In this document: positions 42,373 to 50,881 of the stretch, in pieces
How positions within the stretch are numbered: position 1 is the first letter of the stretch
Layout of the letters: every line of letters begins with the position of its first letter
Assembly (NCBI RefSeq): GCF_900128895.1
Contig: NZ_FSQW01000001.1
Span: 310,001-374,000, forward strand
Direction: 5' to 3'
Length of the DNA: 64,000 nucleotides
From: Parasphingorhabdus marina DSM 22363
GTDB taxonomy: Bacteria > Pseudomonadota > Alphaproteobacteria > Sphingomonadales > Sphingomonadaceae
Translations under genes and position numbers: made by a program
The notes under the pieces: generated by a model
What the model was told of the DNA's origin: nothing
The model's input: the letters and a program-made list of their open reading frames with translations, nothing else
The model's database searches: none

Positions 42373-43577
42373 TGCGGAATTTTGCAAAACCGGCCTTCAA
42401 GGCCTTCATTCCGGCGGCACTTTTTGGTGCCGCCGGTTTTGTTTGGGCTCCGGTAACAGCCATCGCGGGACCGGGCATCTCCGGGACTGCGCCACAGTCA
42501 TCGGCTCCGATGAGCCCCGGCGACCTGTTGAAGCCCTATTACGAGAATCTGCAGGTGGACTTGCCGGTTGCCAATACGGGGCCCGCGCTGGATCTTTCCA
42601 AGCCGCTGACCCGGATCGCCTTTGGCAGTTGCAATCATCAGGGACAGCCGCAGCAGGTCTGGTCACAGATTGCCGCGCGGCAGCCGGACCTGTTCCTCGC
42701 CATTGGGGACAATGTCTATGGGGACTTCGGCTATGCCGGGGAAGCAGATATGGGCAGCTTCATCACCGCCTATCGCCAGCAGGCGGCCCACCCCGAATTT
42801 CGGGACTTGCGCAGCCAGGTACCGATGCTCGCGTCCTGGGACGACCATGATTTCGGCCCCAATGATTCCGGAGGTGATTTTGCCTTCAAGCAATGGTCGG
42901 AACAGATTTTCGAAAGCTTTTGGGGCGCCAGTGACGCCGCGCGATCGCGCCCCGGCATCTATGACGCGATCATCGCCGGTCCGGCCGGGCAGCGCGCGCA
43001 GATCATCATGCTGGACACGCGATTCTTCCGGTCCGCCCTGAAGCGCCTGCCCTATCAGCGCCCGCGACCCCCGCTGGGCAGCTATGTCGCGACCAGCGAT
43101 CCGGATGCCACCTTGCTGGGCGAGGCCCAGTGGACGTGGCTGAGCAAGCAGCTGGCAAAGCCTGCTGACCTCAGGATCATCGTATCGTCGATCCAGATTC
43201 TCACCGATGCCCATGGCTATGAGAAATGGGGCAACATGCCGCTCGAACGCGAGCGTCTGTATGCGGCCCTGAAAGGCCGGAGCGGCGGTGACATCCTGAT
43301 GCTGTCCGGGGACCGGCACAGTGGCGCCATTTATTCCGACACCCCGCCGGCATTGGGGGAGACGGTCTGGGAATTGACATCTTCCTCGCTCAATCTGGCG
43401 TTTGGGAGCGGGGCAAATGATGAACGGGAACCCGATCCGGTGCGACGTTCTTCCTTTTTTGCCGATGAGAATTATGGCCTGGTGGACATTGACTGGGGCC
43501 GGAAGTCGGTGACCCTGCGACTGATGCATTCCGATTCCCGGCCAATGGCGACACAGACCGTGTCTTTCGCGGACTGA
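42372..43577 (+). CDS. PhoD-like alkaline phosphatase
   Basis: A 401-residue exported metallophosphatase. A signal peptide (MRNFAKPAFKAFIPAALFG and on) is followed by the PhoD-like core: FGSCNHQGQPQQVW, AIGDNVYGD, SWDDHDFGPND and the later LSGDRHSGAIY. The family cleaves phosphate mono- and diesters using Fe/Ca-type metals. It starts inside the receptor stop codon, so it is co-translated with the Oar-like protein. A PhoX-like protein lies nearby at 45655. Confidence 0.87.
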   Translation: MRNFAKPAFKAFIPAALFGAAGFVWAPVTAIAGPGISGTAPQSSAPMSPGDLLKPYYENLQVDLPVANTGPALDLSKPLTRIAFGSCNHQGQPQQVWSQIAARQPDLFLAIGDNVYGDFGYAGEADMGSFITAYRQQAAHPEFRDLRSQVPMLASWDDHDFGPNDSGGDFAFKQWSEQIFESFWGASDAARSRPGIYDAIIAGPAGQRAQIIMLDTRFFRSALKRLPYQRPRPPLGSYVATSDPDATLLGEAQWTWLSKQLAKPADLRIIVSSIQILTDAHGYEKWGNMPLERERLYAALKGRSGGDILMLSGDRHSGAIYSDTPPALGETVWELTSSSLNLAFGSGANDEREPDPVRRSSFFADENYGLVDIDWGRKSVTLRLMHSDSRPMATQTVSFAD

Positions 43578-43602
43578 CACCCGTTTTGGTGGAAAGGCCG
43601 GA

Positions 43603-45531
43603 CTAACCAGCCTTCCAGACCGCCACGTCTGCGGGCGCGATCCGGCTGCTGCCCAGAATATAGTCCCGGTTTGCGGTCTCCGGCAACTCCACTGTCTGCG
43701 TCCCGTAATTGAAAGCGAAGCAGAGATCGCCCAGCCGGCGCATGCGCAGATCCTGTGGCAACTTGTCAACAGACAACCCGGCTTCTGCTGCCATGCGCCC
43801 GAAGATATCCTCGAGCAAGGCCGCGTCCGGCCACGCGGCCAAATATCGCAGCCCGCCGGAGGCGAACAGAATGCCGCGACCGTCCTCGAGACCTGTTTCC
43901 GCTGTCAGTTCGGTTTCGACATGCTCCAGCCAGCGCGAAATTTCACCAGAGTCCGCCTTGGCCGTGATACCCGGCCGCAGACTTTCCACGCGCGTGATCT
44001 TCAGCGGGATCAGGTCCTGCAATTCGCCAGGAGCCAGATTTGCCGGAATCGAAAAATCATCGGTCTTGCTCCCGCTGCGGGGCCCGATCAGCACCGGAAC
44101 CTGCAGCGCACCAAGACGTGCGATCAATGACGACAACATGATCGGCAGAGTGGGTGCGACGACCATTGCATAGCCATCCAGTTCTGCCTCCGGAGCGACG
44201 ATGTCGACATTGAGTCCCAGCCGCCGCAATCCGCTGTACATGGCGAAAACCAGTTCCAGGTAGCGAAAGCTCTGCCCCTGTGGCTGGGTCTCCAGCAACC
44301 AGGCCGCCTCATAGGAAAAGAGCAGCGCTACCTCTGACCGGTCGTTCTCGAGTGCTCCCAGCATGGTGATATCACGCGCCGCCTGACGCGCCTCGCTGGC
44401 TCCGATGTCTTCCACATTATCCGGCCGCAGAAGCCCGGCATGCATCTGTTCCTGAGCAAATGGCGCCTGCCGCCAGCGGAAATAGGAAACCAGTTCGGCT
44501 CCGTGAGCCATGGCCTCTAGCGTCCACAATCGAACCATACCGGGCAGGGGCGCCGGATTGTAGCGGGCCCAGTTGACCGGCCCCGGCTGCTGTTCCATCA
44601 CCGACCAGCGTCCGTTGGCACAGCCGCGGTAGAGGTCGTGATGAAAGGCAGCAATGTCGGGATGTCCCTGACGGGCATAGCGGTGCTTTTCATCATCACT
44701 GAAGAAAAACTGTTCGAGAAACCCCAGCGGGTAGCTGTCCCAGCTGGCGACATTGAGATCCTGCCCAACCTTGTGGTGATCGAACTCGGTGAAGAACCCC
44801 ATATAATTGTGAATGATGTCGCGATCCGGCGAATGCGCCCGGATGATGTCCGCCTGCAGCCGGTTGAAGGTCACCACTTCATCAGAGGCAAATCGGCGAT
44901 AGTCGAGCACATGTGCCGGGTTGGGTTCGGTCACGGTGAGATTGGGCGGATCCACAGCTTCGAAATCCGGATATTCCATGCTCCAGAAGACATTGCCCCA
45001 TGCCGAGTTCAGCGCATCCACGTCCGGATAATTTTCCGCCAGCCAGCGCCGGAAACCCTGCGCCGCCGCATCGGAATAGCTGACCACCGTGTCATGGCAG
45101 CCATATTCATTGTCGGTTTGCCACGCAGTGATGGCAGGATGGTCACCATAGCGCTGTACCATGGCCGTCACGATCCGTTCGCACTCCTTGCGGTATCCGG
45201 CATGCGAGAAACAGTAATGGCGCCGCGAACCAAAACCGCGGGGGTTTCCGTCTGCATCAATAGCCACCATATCCGGCATGCTATCGACCAGCCATTTCGG
45301 CGGTGTCGCCGTGGGTGTCCCGAGGATGATCTCGAGCCCGGCATCACCCAGCGTGGCAATCGCCCGGTCAAGCCAGTCCCAGTCATATTGCCCCGGTTGC
45401 GGTTCGATGCGGCTCCAGGCAAATTCGCCGATACGGACCCGGGACAGGCCGATATTGACCATACGCGCCGCATCGCCGGCCCACATATCTTCCGGCCAGT
45501 GCTCGGGATAGTAGCAGCAACCCAGTTTCAT
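43603..45531 (-). CDS. GH42 family beta-galactosidase
   Basis: A 642-residue glycoside hydrolase of family 42: a TIM barrel (about 1-370), trimerisation domain and C-terminal beta domain. Catalytic acid/base is Glu142 in TDNEYGCHD, nucleophile Glu313 in WSVMEQQPGPVNW. No signal peptide, so it is cytoplasmic and acts on imported beta-galactosides. GGGGAGAGG precedes the ATG. No sugar transporter or lactose-type regulator lies next to it; the upstream PhoX-like gene is 123 bases away and may be in the same unit. Confidence 0.92.
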   Translation of the reverse strand: MKLGCCYYPEHWPEDMWAGDAARMVNIGLSRVRIGEFAWSRIEPQPGQYDWDWLDRAIATLGDAGLEIILGTPTATPPKWLVDSMPDMVAIDADGNPRGFGSRRHYCFSHAGYRKECERIVTAMVQRYGDHPAITAWQTDNEYGCHDTVVSYSDAAAQGFRRWLAENYPDVDALNSAWGNVFWSMEYPDFEAVDPPNLTVTEPNPAHVLDYRRFASDEVVTFNRLQADIIRAHSPDRDIIHNYMGFFTEFDHHKVGQDLNVASWDSYPLGFLEQFFFSDDEKHRYARQGHPDIAAFHHDLYRGCANGRWSVMEQQPGPVNWARYNPAPLPGMVRLWTLEAMAHGAELVSYFRWRQAPFAQEQMHAGLLRPDNVEDIGASEARQAARDITMLGALENDRSEVALLFSYEAAWLLETQPQGQSFRYLELVFAMYSGLRRLGLNVDIVAPEAELDGYAMVVAPTLPIMLSSLIARLGALQVPVLIGPRSGSKTDDFSIPANLAPGELQDLIPLKITRVESLRPGITAKADSGEISRWLEHVETELTAETGLEDGRGILFASGGLRYLAAWPDAALLEDIFGRMAAEAGLSVDKLPQDLRMRRLGDLCFAFNYGTQTVELPETANRDYILGSSRIAPADVAVWKAG

Positions 45532-45654
45532 CTCTGTTCCTCTCCCCGGTTGGCCGGACTGTTACCGGCAATCAACTACGTGCCGCGAAACCGGCAGGGC
45601 GTCTACAGAAAGATTATCGGATCTGGCATCAGGATGTGATTTGCGGAGGGCTCT

Positions 45655-47022
45655 TCAGCTGAACTGGCGATCCCATGGGCCGGAAATGGCGAGCGTCATT
45701 GTCGGGCTGTAGAGATTGACAAACATGGTCTTGCCATCAGGCGCAAAACAGGCACCAGCCGGTTCCGTCTGGACCCTGATGCGGGCCAGGTCATAGGCCT
45801 CGCCTCGTGCCGTCACCCCGCGCAGATGGTTATCGACCACCGGACGATACTGATCCTCACAGACGATCAGGTGGCCATTGGGGGCCACCGTGAGATTGTC
45901 GCCATAGCTGAACTGACGCCGGTCGGTGGACTCGAAGAAGAGCTGCAACAATCCCGGTGCGCTCCGTTCGTCGGCCTGTCCTTCGAAACGGGAGGGGCGG
46001 TAGCGCATGATCTGCCCTTCCTTTTCGGCGCCGCCATTGGTGCAACAAAAATAGAATTCGCCGTCGCCATGGATGATGCCCTCGCCGCGCGCAAAAAGCA
46101 CCGCTCCGGCTTCGGCACCGCGCATGCGTAAATCATCTTTCGGACTTTCGACATCATCCATGTCAATCCAGCGAACGAACCGCCACGAACCGGGCCGGAA
46201 TTTCTCTTCCGTCCAGTTGCGGCTGTCATTGTCCGCCTTGCTGTCTGCAAAAGCCAGCGCCTGCAGCTTCCCGCCTTCGGCCAGTTTTCCGGGAACATCG
46301 GGAATGAACCGGTAGAACAGACTGTCACCGCGATCTTCGGTCTGATAGACAATACCGGTATGTGGATCGACGGCGGCCGCTTCATGATTGAACCGGCCCA
46401 TGGCTTTCAGCGGCACCGGATCGACCAGGCCCTCATGTGCCGCAGGGACCTCGAACACCCAGCCATGATCGCGACCGACATGCCTGCCGGCGCGCGTCAC
46501 ATCCTCTTCACAGGACAGCCAGCTGCCCCAGGGCGTCGTCCCGCCGGCGCAGTTGCGAATGGTGCCGACAAGTGAAAGATGCTCACGCTCGACATCCAGC
46601 GTGTCCGCATTGAGCATCAGTGTCGTTGTTCCGCCAACTACCGCCTTGCCGTCTTTGGTACGATCATAGACCCTGGCTCTTTGCGCCACGCGTCGACCAA
46701 AAGGACCATCATCATAGTCGGAAATCTTGAGCTCATGGTTGCGCACAAGCGCAATCCGGCCGTCAGGCATGGCGAAACAGCCCATGCCGTCGGCCCGGTC
46801 AGGTACCCGCAATCCATCCGACATTCTGTCGCGAAATCTGGAAATGACACGATAGGAGAAGTCTTTCGGCAAATCGATCAGTCCATCCGGATCCCTTTTC
46901 AGCGGGCCGAACCCCGGATGCATTGCGGCGCGATTTTTCCCGGCCATCACGCCATGCGCAGCAAAACCTGCAAGGGCGGTGGCAGTCAGCCCGCCCGCAA
47001 AATGACGTCGATTCAGTTTCAT
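45655..47022 (-). CDS. PhoX-like (DUF839) phosphatase, Tat-exported
   Basis: A 455-residue beta-propeller-type protein of the PhoX/DUF839 family. The N-terminus (LNRRHFAGGLTATALAG) is a twin-arginine signal, so it is folded in the cytoplasm and exported, as expected for a Fe-Ca cofactor enzyme. The core holds NHELKISDYDDG, SCEEDVTRAGRHVG and PWGSWLSCEED-type stretches. GGAG precedes the ATG. True PhoX enzymes are phosphatases, though some DUF839 members have no proven activity. Divergent from the second acyl-CoA dehydrogenase pair. Confidence 0.8.
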   Translation of the reverse strand: MKLNRRHFAGGLTATALAGFAAHGVMAGKNRAAMHPGFGPLKRDPDGLIDLPKDFSYRVISRFRDRMSDGLRVPDRADGMGCFAMPDGRIALVRNHELKISDYDDGPFGRRVAQRARVYDRTKDGKAVVGGTTTLMLNADTLDVEREHLSLVGTIRNCAGGTTPWGSWLSCEEDVTRAGRHVGRDHGWVFEVPAAHEGLVDPVPLKAMGRFNHEAAAVDPHTGIVYQTEDRGDSLFYRFIPDVPGKLAEGGKLQALAFADSKADNDSRNWTEEKFRPGSWRFVRWIDMDDVESPKDDLRMRGAEAGAVLFARGEGIIHGDGEFYFCCTNGGAEKEGQIMRYRPSRFEGQADERSAPGLLQLFFESTDRRQFSYGDNLTVAPNGHLIVCEDQYRPVVDNHLRGVTARGEAYDLARIRVQTEPAGACFAPDGKTMFVNLYSPTMTLAISGPWDRQFS

Positions 47023-47332
47023 CTCATGCTCCTTGGCCAGCCACTATGTCGCCAGCATTTCCACGAGGGATAATAGCGGCCACTGATTTTTGCGCCAATG
47101 CCAATTCCGCAACGCTTTCCATGCAAGGTTTCGCTGGAAAGCGCCATTACGGCGCCGGAATCTTTTCTATCCCAACAAGATGACACTTATCTGAATCCGG
47201 ATGGACATGCGCAAATGGCATTAGTCTGAAATTTAATTGCCCGGTTAAAACAGTTGAGGCATAGATGAACATGAAGAAGCAGGCTGCGATGATTCGGATA
47301 TTCGGATCCGGCCGTCCGAAGGAGCAGAAACA
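47023..47332. other. Divergent promoter region between PhoX-like and acyl-CoA dehydrogenase genes
   Basis: This 310-base stretch has no long gene. It holds a perfect 9-bp inverted repeat (47113-47121 with 47135-47143) and a possible 23-codon leader ORF at 47265. No further feature was recognised in it. Confidence 0.6.
47113..47143. promoter_or_regulatory. Inverted repeat CGCTTTCCA-n13-TGGAAAGCG
   Basis: Perfect 9-bp arms separated by 13 bases, with arm centres 22 bases apart (two helical turns). It sits about 90 bases upstream of the PhoX-like start and 120 upstream of the leader ORF. It may be a dimeric regulator site, or a hairpin in an RNA leader. Confidence 0.45.
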
Positions 47333-47336
47333 GTGA
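47265..47336 (+). CDS. Possible 23-residue leader peptide upstream of acyl-CoA dehydrogenase
   Basis: A short frame of 24 codons starting MNMKKQAAM, basic and polar, with GAGG five bases before its ATG. Its TGA overlaps the GTG of the acyl-CoA dehydrogenase at 47333 by the GTGA pattern, so the two could be translationally coupled. The dehydrogenase also has its own AAGGAG. Whether this frame is translated cannot be told from one sequence. Confidence 0.3.
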   Translation: MNMKKQAAMIRIFGSGRPKEQKQ

Positions 47337-48451
47337 ATTTCGATTTTTCCGATGACCAGAAATATCTGCGGGATGAAGCCCGAAAATTTCTTGAAGCCCA
47401 ATGCACCATAGCCGAGGTCCGCAAGGTGCTCGATGATGACACGCTCGGTCACAATGCCGAAGTGTGGCAAAAGGTCGTCGAGATGGGATGGCTCGGCGCC
47501 GCCATCCCCGAAGAATATGGTGGCCTGGGTCTGGGCATGCTGGAATTGTGCGTCATCGCTGAAGAGCTTGGCCGGGTACTTGCGCCGGTGCCGTTCAGTT
47601 CCTCGGCCTATTATTTCGCCGAAGCTGTCAAACTTGCAGGATCAGAGGATCAAAAAACCGCTTTGCTGCCCGGAATAGCCGATGGCAGTTTCATCGGCTG
47701 CCTCGCCACCACGGAAGGCCCCGGAGCAATTAGCGAATCCGCTATCCGGGCCCAGTTTCGGGACGGAAAGCTCACTGGCACAAAATTGCCCGTGACGGAC
47801 GGCGACATTGCCACGCACGCGGTTGTACTGGCCAAGGACGGCGGCGCTTCCTGCCTGGTTGTCGTCGACCTCCGCCAGGATGGTGTCTCGCGCAAGACAT
47901 TGAAAACCATCGAACCGACGCGGGGACATGCCGAGATCGCGTTTGATGCCGCGCCAGCCGAATTGCTGAGCAGCGGTGCCGGCAATGGCATGGTGGCGCT
48001 GGACCAGATCCTGAATCGCGCGGCGGTCCTGCTGGCATTCGAGCAGCTCGGCGGAGCATCACGCTGTCTCGAGATGGCCACGGAATATGCGAAGGAACGC
48101 CAGGCTTTTGGCCGGCCGATCGGTGGCAATCAGGCGATCAAGCACAAGCTGGCCGACATGTATGTCAAAAACGAAGTGGCGCGTTCCAACGCCTATTATG
48201 GCGCCTGGGCGTTGTCGACCAATGCGGCGGAACTGCCCGAAGCGGCGGCCGCAGCCCGCGTGGCGGCTTCCGAAGCCTACTGGTATGCCAGCAAGGAAAA
48301 TATTCAGACGCATGGCGGCATGGGTTTCACCTGGGAAGTGGACTGCCACCTCTATTATCGCCGCGCAAAATTGCTCGCGGTCCAGGCCGGCAGCCCGGCC
48401 GTCTGGAAAGAAAAACTCGTCACCGCCCTCGAAGCCAAAAACGCGGCCTGA
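47333..48451 (+). CDS. Acyl-CoA dehydrogenase (first of second pair)
   Basis: A 372-residue acyl-CoA dehydrogenase with the normal N-terminal FDFSDDQKYLRDEARKF start and QTHGGMGFTWEVD near the end. The residue at the usual C-terminal Glu position is Ala352 (LLAVQAGS instead of the LxIYEGT form). GTG at 47333 is the start, with AAGGAG upstream. It precedes another acyl-CoA dehydrogenase by 15 bases. The pair likely forms an unequal enzyme acting on branched or cyclic CoA esters, and the base would have to come from elsewhere in the fold. Confidence 0.85.
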   Translation: MNFDFSDDQKYLRDEARKFLEAQCTIAEVRKVLDDDTLGHNAEVWQKVVEMGWLGAAIPEEYGGLGLGMLELCVIAEELGRVLAPVPFSSSAYYFAEAVKLAGSEDQKTALLPGIADGSFIGCLATTEGPGAISESAIRAQFRDGKLTGTKLPVTDGDIATHAVVLAKDGGASCLVVVDLRQDGVSRKTLKTIEPTRGHAEIAFDAAPAELLSSGAGNGMVALDQILNRAAVLLAFEQLGGASRCLEMATEYAKERQAFGRPIGGNQAIKHKLADMYVKNEVARSNAYYGAWALSTNAAELPEAAAAARVAASEAYWYASKENIQTHGGMGFTWEVDCHLYYRRAKLLAVQAGSPAVWKEKLVTALEAKNAA

Positions 48452-48466
48452 AGAAAGGAAACCGAC

Positions 48467-49660
48467 ATGGATTTCAAAGACTCCCCCGAAGAAGCAGAAT
48501 TCCGCGCAGAAGCGAACGCGTTTCTCAGCCAGCATCTCCAGCCCAAAGTGGCCAACGGCATCCGGCCCGGCAATCGTGACGATTTTCTGAAGCGTGCGAA
48601 AGACTGGCAAAAAATCAAGGCCGAAAACCGCTTTGCGCAGATTACCTGGCCCAGGGAAATTGGCGGCCGCGGCGGCTCCCCGATGCAGCAGGTCATCTGG
48701 AATCAGGAAGAAAGCAAGTTTGACGCCCCGACCGCGCCTTTTGCCATCGGTCTCGGCATGTGCGTTCCGACGGTGATCGCCTTCGGGTCCGACGAGCACA
48801 AGCAGCGCTATGTGCAAAAAGCGCTGTTTGGCGAAGAAATCTGGTGCCAGCTTTTCTCCGAACCGGCAGCCGGTTCCGACGTGGCCGGTCTCAAGACCAA
48901 AGCTGTGAAAGACGGCGACGAATGGGTGATCAACGGCCAGAAAGTCTGGACCTCCGGCGCCCATTATTCGGACTATGGCATTGTCCTCGTCCGGACCGAT
49001 CCGGATGTGCCCAAGCACAAGGGCCTGACAATGTTCATCATCGACATGAAACAGGAAGGCGTCGAAGTTCGCCCTATTCATCAGGCTTCCGGCGGCAAGG
49101 AATTTAACGAGGTCTATTTCACCGACGTGCGCATTCCCGACAAGGACCGGCTCGGCGAACCCGGCATGGGCTGGAAAGTTGCACTGGTCACGCTCATGAA
49201 TGAGCGGCTCGCCGTCGGCGGTTCGCCGGGGCCTGACTGGGCAGAAATCATGGACTATGCACGCAGCTCCGGGTCAATGACCGATGCGGCGTTCCGTGCG
49301 AAACTGGCCGACTGGTACGTCGCGGCCCAGGGTTACAAGCTGACCAAGTTCCGGACCCAGACCGCCCTGTCCAAAGGGGAGACACCGGGACCGGAAAATT
49401 CGATTGGCAAGGTCATCACGGCCAACCATCTGCAGGATATCTGCAACAGCGCCATTGAAATGCAGGATCATTTCGGGATTATTTCCGACAAGGAACATGC
49501 CCCGTCCGACGCGATTTTTCAGGAAAGCTTCATGTGGGCACCAGGCCTCAGGATCGCCGGTGGTACCGATGAAATTCTGAAAAATATCATCGCAGAGCGG
49601 GTTCTTGGCCTGCCGCAGGATGTTCGCGTCGACAAGGACAAGGCCTTCTCCGAATTCTGA
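48467..49660 (+). CDS. Acyl-CoA dehydrogenase (second of second pair)
   Basis: A 397-residue acyl-CoA dehydrogenase: FSEPAAGSDVAGLKT and QKVWTSGAHYSDY motifs are intact, and the end reads LRIAGGTDEILKNII. The canonical Glu position is Gly365 (IAGGT). AAGGAAA precedes the ATG. Both members of this pair thus lack the common C-terminal base, unlike the pair at 22857-25233. The rightward transcript ends near the hairpin at 49681. Confidence 0.86.
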   Translation: MDFKDSPEEAEFRAEANAFLSQHLQPKVANGIRPGNRDDFLKRAKDWQKIKAENRFAQITWPREIGGRGGSPMQQVIWNQEESKFDAPTAPFAIGLGMCVPTVIAFGSDEHKQRYVQKALFGEEIWCQLFSEPAAGSDVAGLKTKAVKDGDEWVINGQKVWTSGAHYSDYGIVLVRTDPDVPKHKGLTMFIIDMKQEGVEVRPIHQASGGKEFNEVYFTDVRIPDKDRLGEPGMGWKVALVTLMNERLAVGGSPGPDWAEIMDYARSSGSMTDAAFRAKLADWYVAAQGYKLTKFRTQTALSKGETPGPENSIGKVITANHLQDICNSAIEMQDHFGIISDKEHAPSDAIFQESFMWAPGLRIAGGTDEILKNIIAERVLGLPQDVRVDKDKAFSEF

Positions 49661-49671
49661 CTGCGATACAT

Positions 49672-49705
49672 AAAAAATGAGCGAGGCGTGCCACGCACGC
49701 CTCGC
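49672..49705 (-). terminator. Intrinsic terminator downstream of DUF1993 gene
   Basis: A perfect 10-bp stem (GCGAGGCGTG at 49681-49690 with CACGCCTCGC at 49696-49705) is followed, read leftward, by TCATTTTTTA. It ends the leftward DUF1993 transcript and may also act on the converging dehydrogenase transcript. Confidence 0.75.
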
Positions 49706-49731
49706 CCAGGGATTGGGACTCGGGGGAGGAG

Positions 49732-50247
49732 TCACATGCCCATATAGTCGCGTTTGCCCACCGGAACGCCCTGCATCCGGAGCAGATTGTAAGCAGTGGT
49801 CACATGGAAAAACAGATTGGGCAGGTAGAAGCTCAATATATAGGTTTTACCGTCCAGTTCCATCGTCTGTTCCGGACCGATCGGCATGGTGATTTTCATG
49901 TCGGCATTGCCGTCAATCACGGCATCCTCCGCAGCTTCCACCTTGGCGGCACAATCCGCGACCCGTTCGATCAGCACATCAAAAGTCTCGCCTTCCATGG
50001 GCAGGCTGGGCAAGTCGTCCGCCGAAACACCGGACATCCGGGCGGCGCCGCGCAGAGCGAATTCGCTGATCATCTGTACCTGCCACTTCATGTCGTTCAT
50101 GTCCGGATAGAGGCGGGCCGAGAGATAGGCCTCTTCGCTTGCCTCGGTGGCCTCCGCCTCAGCCTTCGCCTTTTGGAGAACGGTCGTCAGACCGCGAAAG
50201 GCCTGGGCCGTGGAGTTTTTGAAAATATGGGAGAGGGAAACCGTCAT
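49732..50247 (-). CDS. DUF1993 family protein
   Basis: A 171-residue protein of the DUF1993 family, helical, related to the DinB-like four-helix bundle. Typical pieces are LYPDMNDMKWQVQMISEFA and the closing FYLPNLFFHVTTAYNLLR. The ATG at 50247 has AAGGTAA upstream; the frame runs on to 50265. Gram-negative members are of unknown function. It ends at the terminator near 49690. It lies near a MAPEG gene in the same direction (48 bases), possibly co-transcribed. Confidence 0.8.
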   Translation of the reverse strand: MTVSLSHIFKNSTAQAFRGLTTVLQKAKAEAEATEASEEAYLSARLYPDMNDMKWQVQMISEFALRGAARMSGVSADDLPSLPMEGETFDVLIERVADCAAKVEAAEDAVIDGNADMKITMPIGPEQTMELDGKTYILSFYLPNLFFHVTTAYNLLRMQGVPVGKRDYMGM

Positions 50248-50295
50248 TATCGTTACCTTTTTCACTGAATTTCGAAGGAGAGTTTTCTGCCTGTG

Positions 50296-50712
50296 CTACA
50301 GCAGGTTGACCAGCAAAAACCCGCCAAGTGCGAGAAAGCTGCCAAGCGTGCCAAAGGCCCCCAAAACTCTCGCCGCAACGAAAAACTTGCTGCCTTCGCC
50401 GCCGTGAGATCCGACTTCCGTCGACATCGCAATGGCATGTAAGGCACGCGCGATGACAAATATGATCGCGATAACCGAAATAACGCTGGCTGGAACCACC
50501 GTCATTTCCGCCAGCGCAAGGACGACAATGAAAAGCGCCGCATTCTCGGCGAGATTGCCATGGCGCCGGATCTTGCGCTCGAGAGCAAGATCACCGCCAA
50601 CGCCCAGATTCACTCCGGATTTTGCGCGGTGCAGTCCGACGAGCACCATCAACAGGCCCTGCATCATGATCAGAATGGCTGCGGCATAGGCGGAAATTAT
50701 CGGTACCGTCAT
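50296..50712 (-). CDS. MAPEG-family membrane protein
   Basis: A 138-residue MAPEG protein with four membrane segments. The ERKIRRHGNLAENAALFIVV stretch (R-H-N-E residues that bind glutathione in this family) is present, followed by ARALHAIAMS. The family includes glutathione transferases and peroxidases active on lipophilic or stressed membrane compounds. The LysR gene at 50882 is divergent and has a dyad between. Substrate unknown. Confidence 0.85.
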   Translation of the reverse strand: MTVPIISAYAAAILIMMQGLLMVLVGLHRAKSGVNLGVGGDLALERKIRRHGNLAENAALFIVVLALAEMTVVPASVISVIAIIFVIARALHAIAMSTEVGSHGGEGSKFFVAARVLGAFGTLGSFLALGGFLLVNLL

Positions 50713-50820
50713 GGGTGTCTCTCCTGCTTGCTCGGTTCACTTGCGGGTGTCATGCGGGATCTCTGGTCTGCACATCGCCAGAATTACTGGTGGAAAAACC
50801 CAATGTCCAAACAAGTTATC

Positions 50821-50835
50821 GCACCTCAATGGTGC
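50821..50835. promoter_or_regulatory. LysR-type dyad GCACC-tcaat-GGTGC
   Basis: A perfect 5-bp inverted repeat with 5-base spacer between the MAPEG (leftward, start 50712) and LysR (rightward, start 50882) genes. It resembles the short dyads bound by LysR-type regulators and would suit control of both genes by the LysR protein. Confidence 0.4.
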
Positions 50836-50881
50836 ATATTTTAGCCATGCGCTCGCCGACCATTTCGGCTACAAGCTTCGC

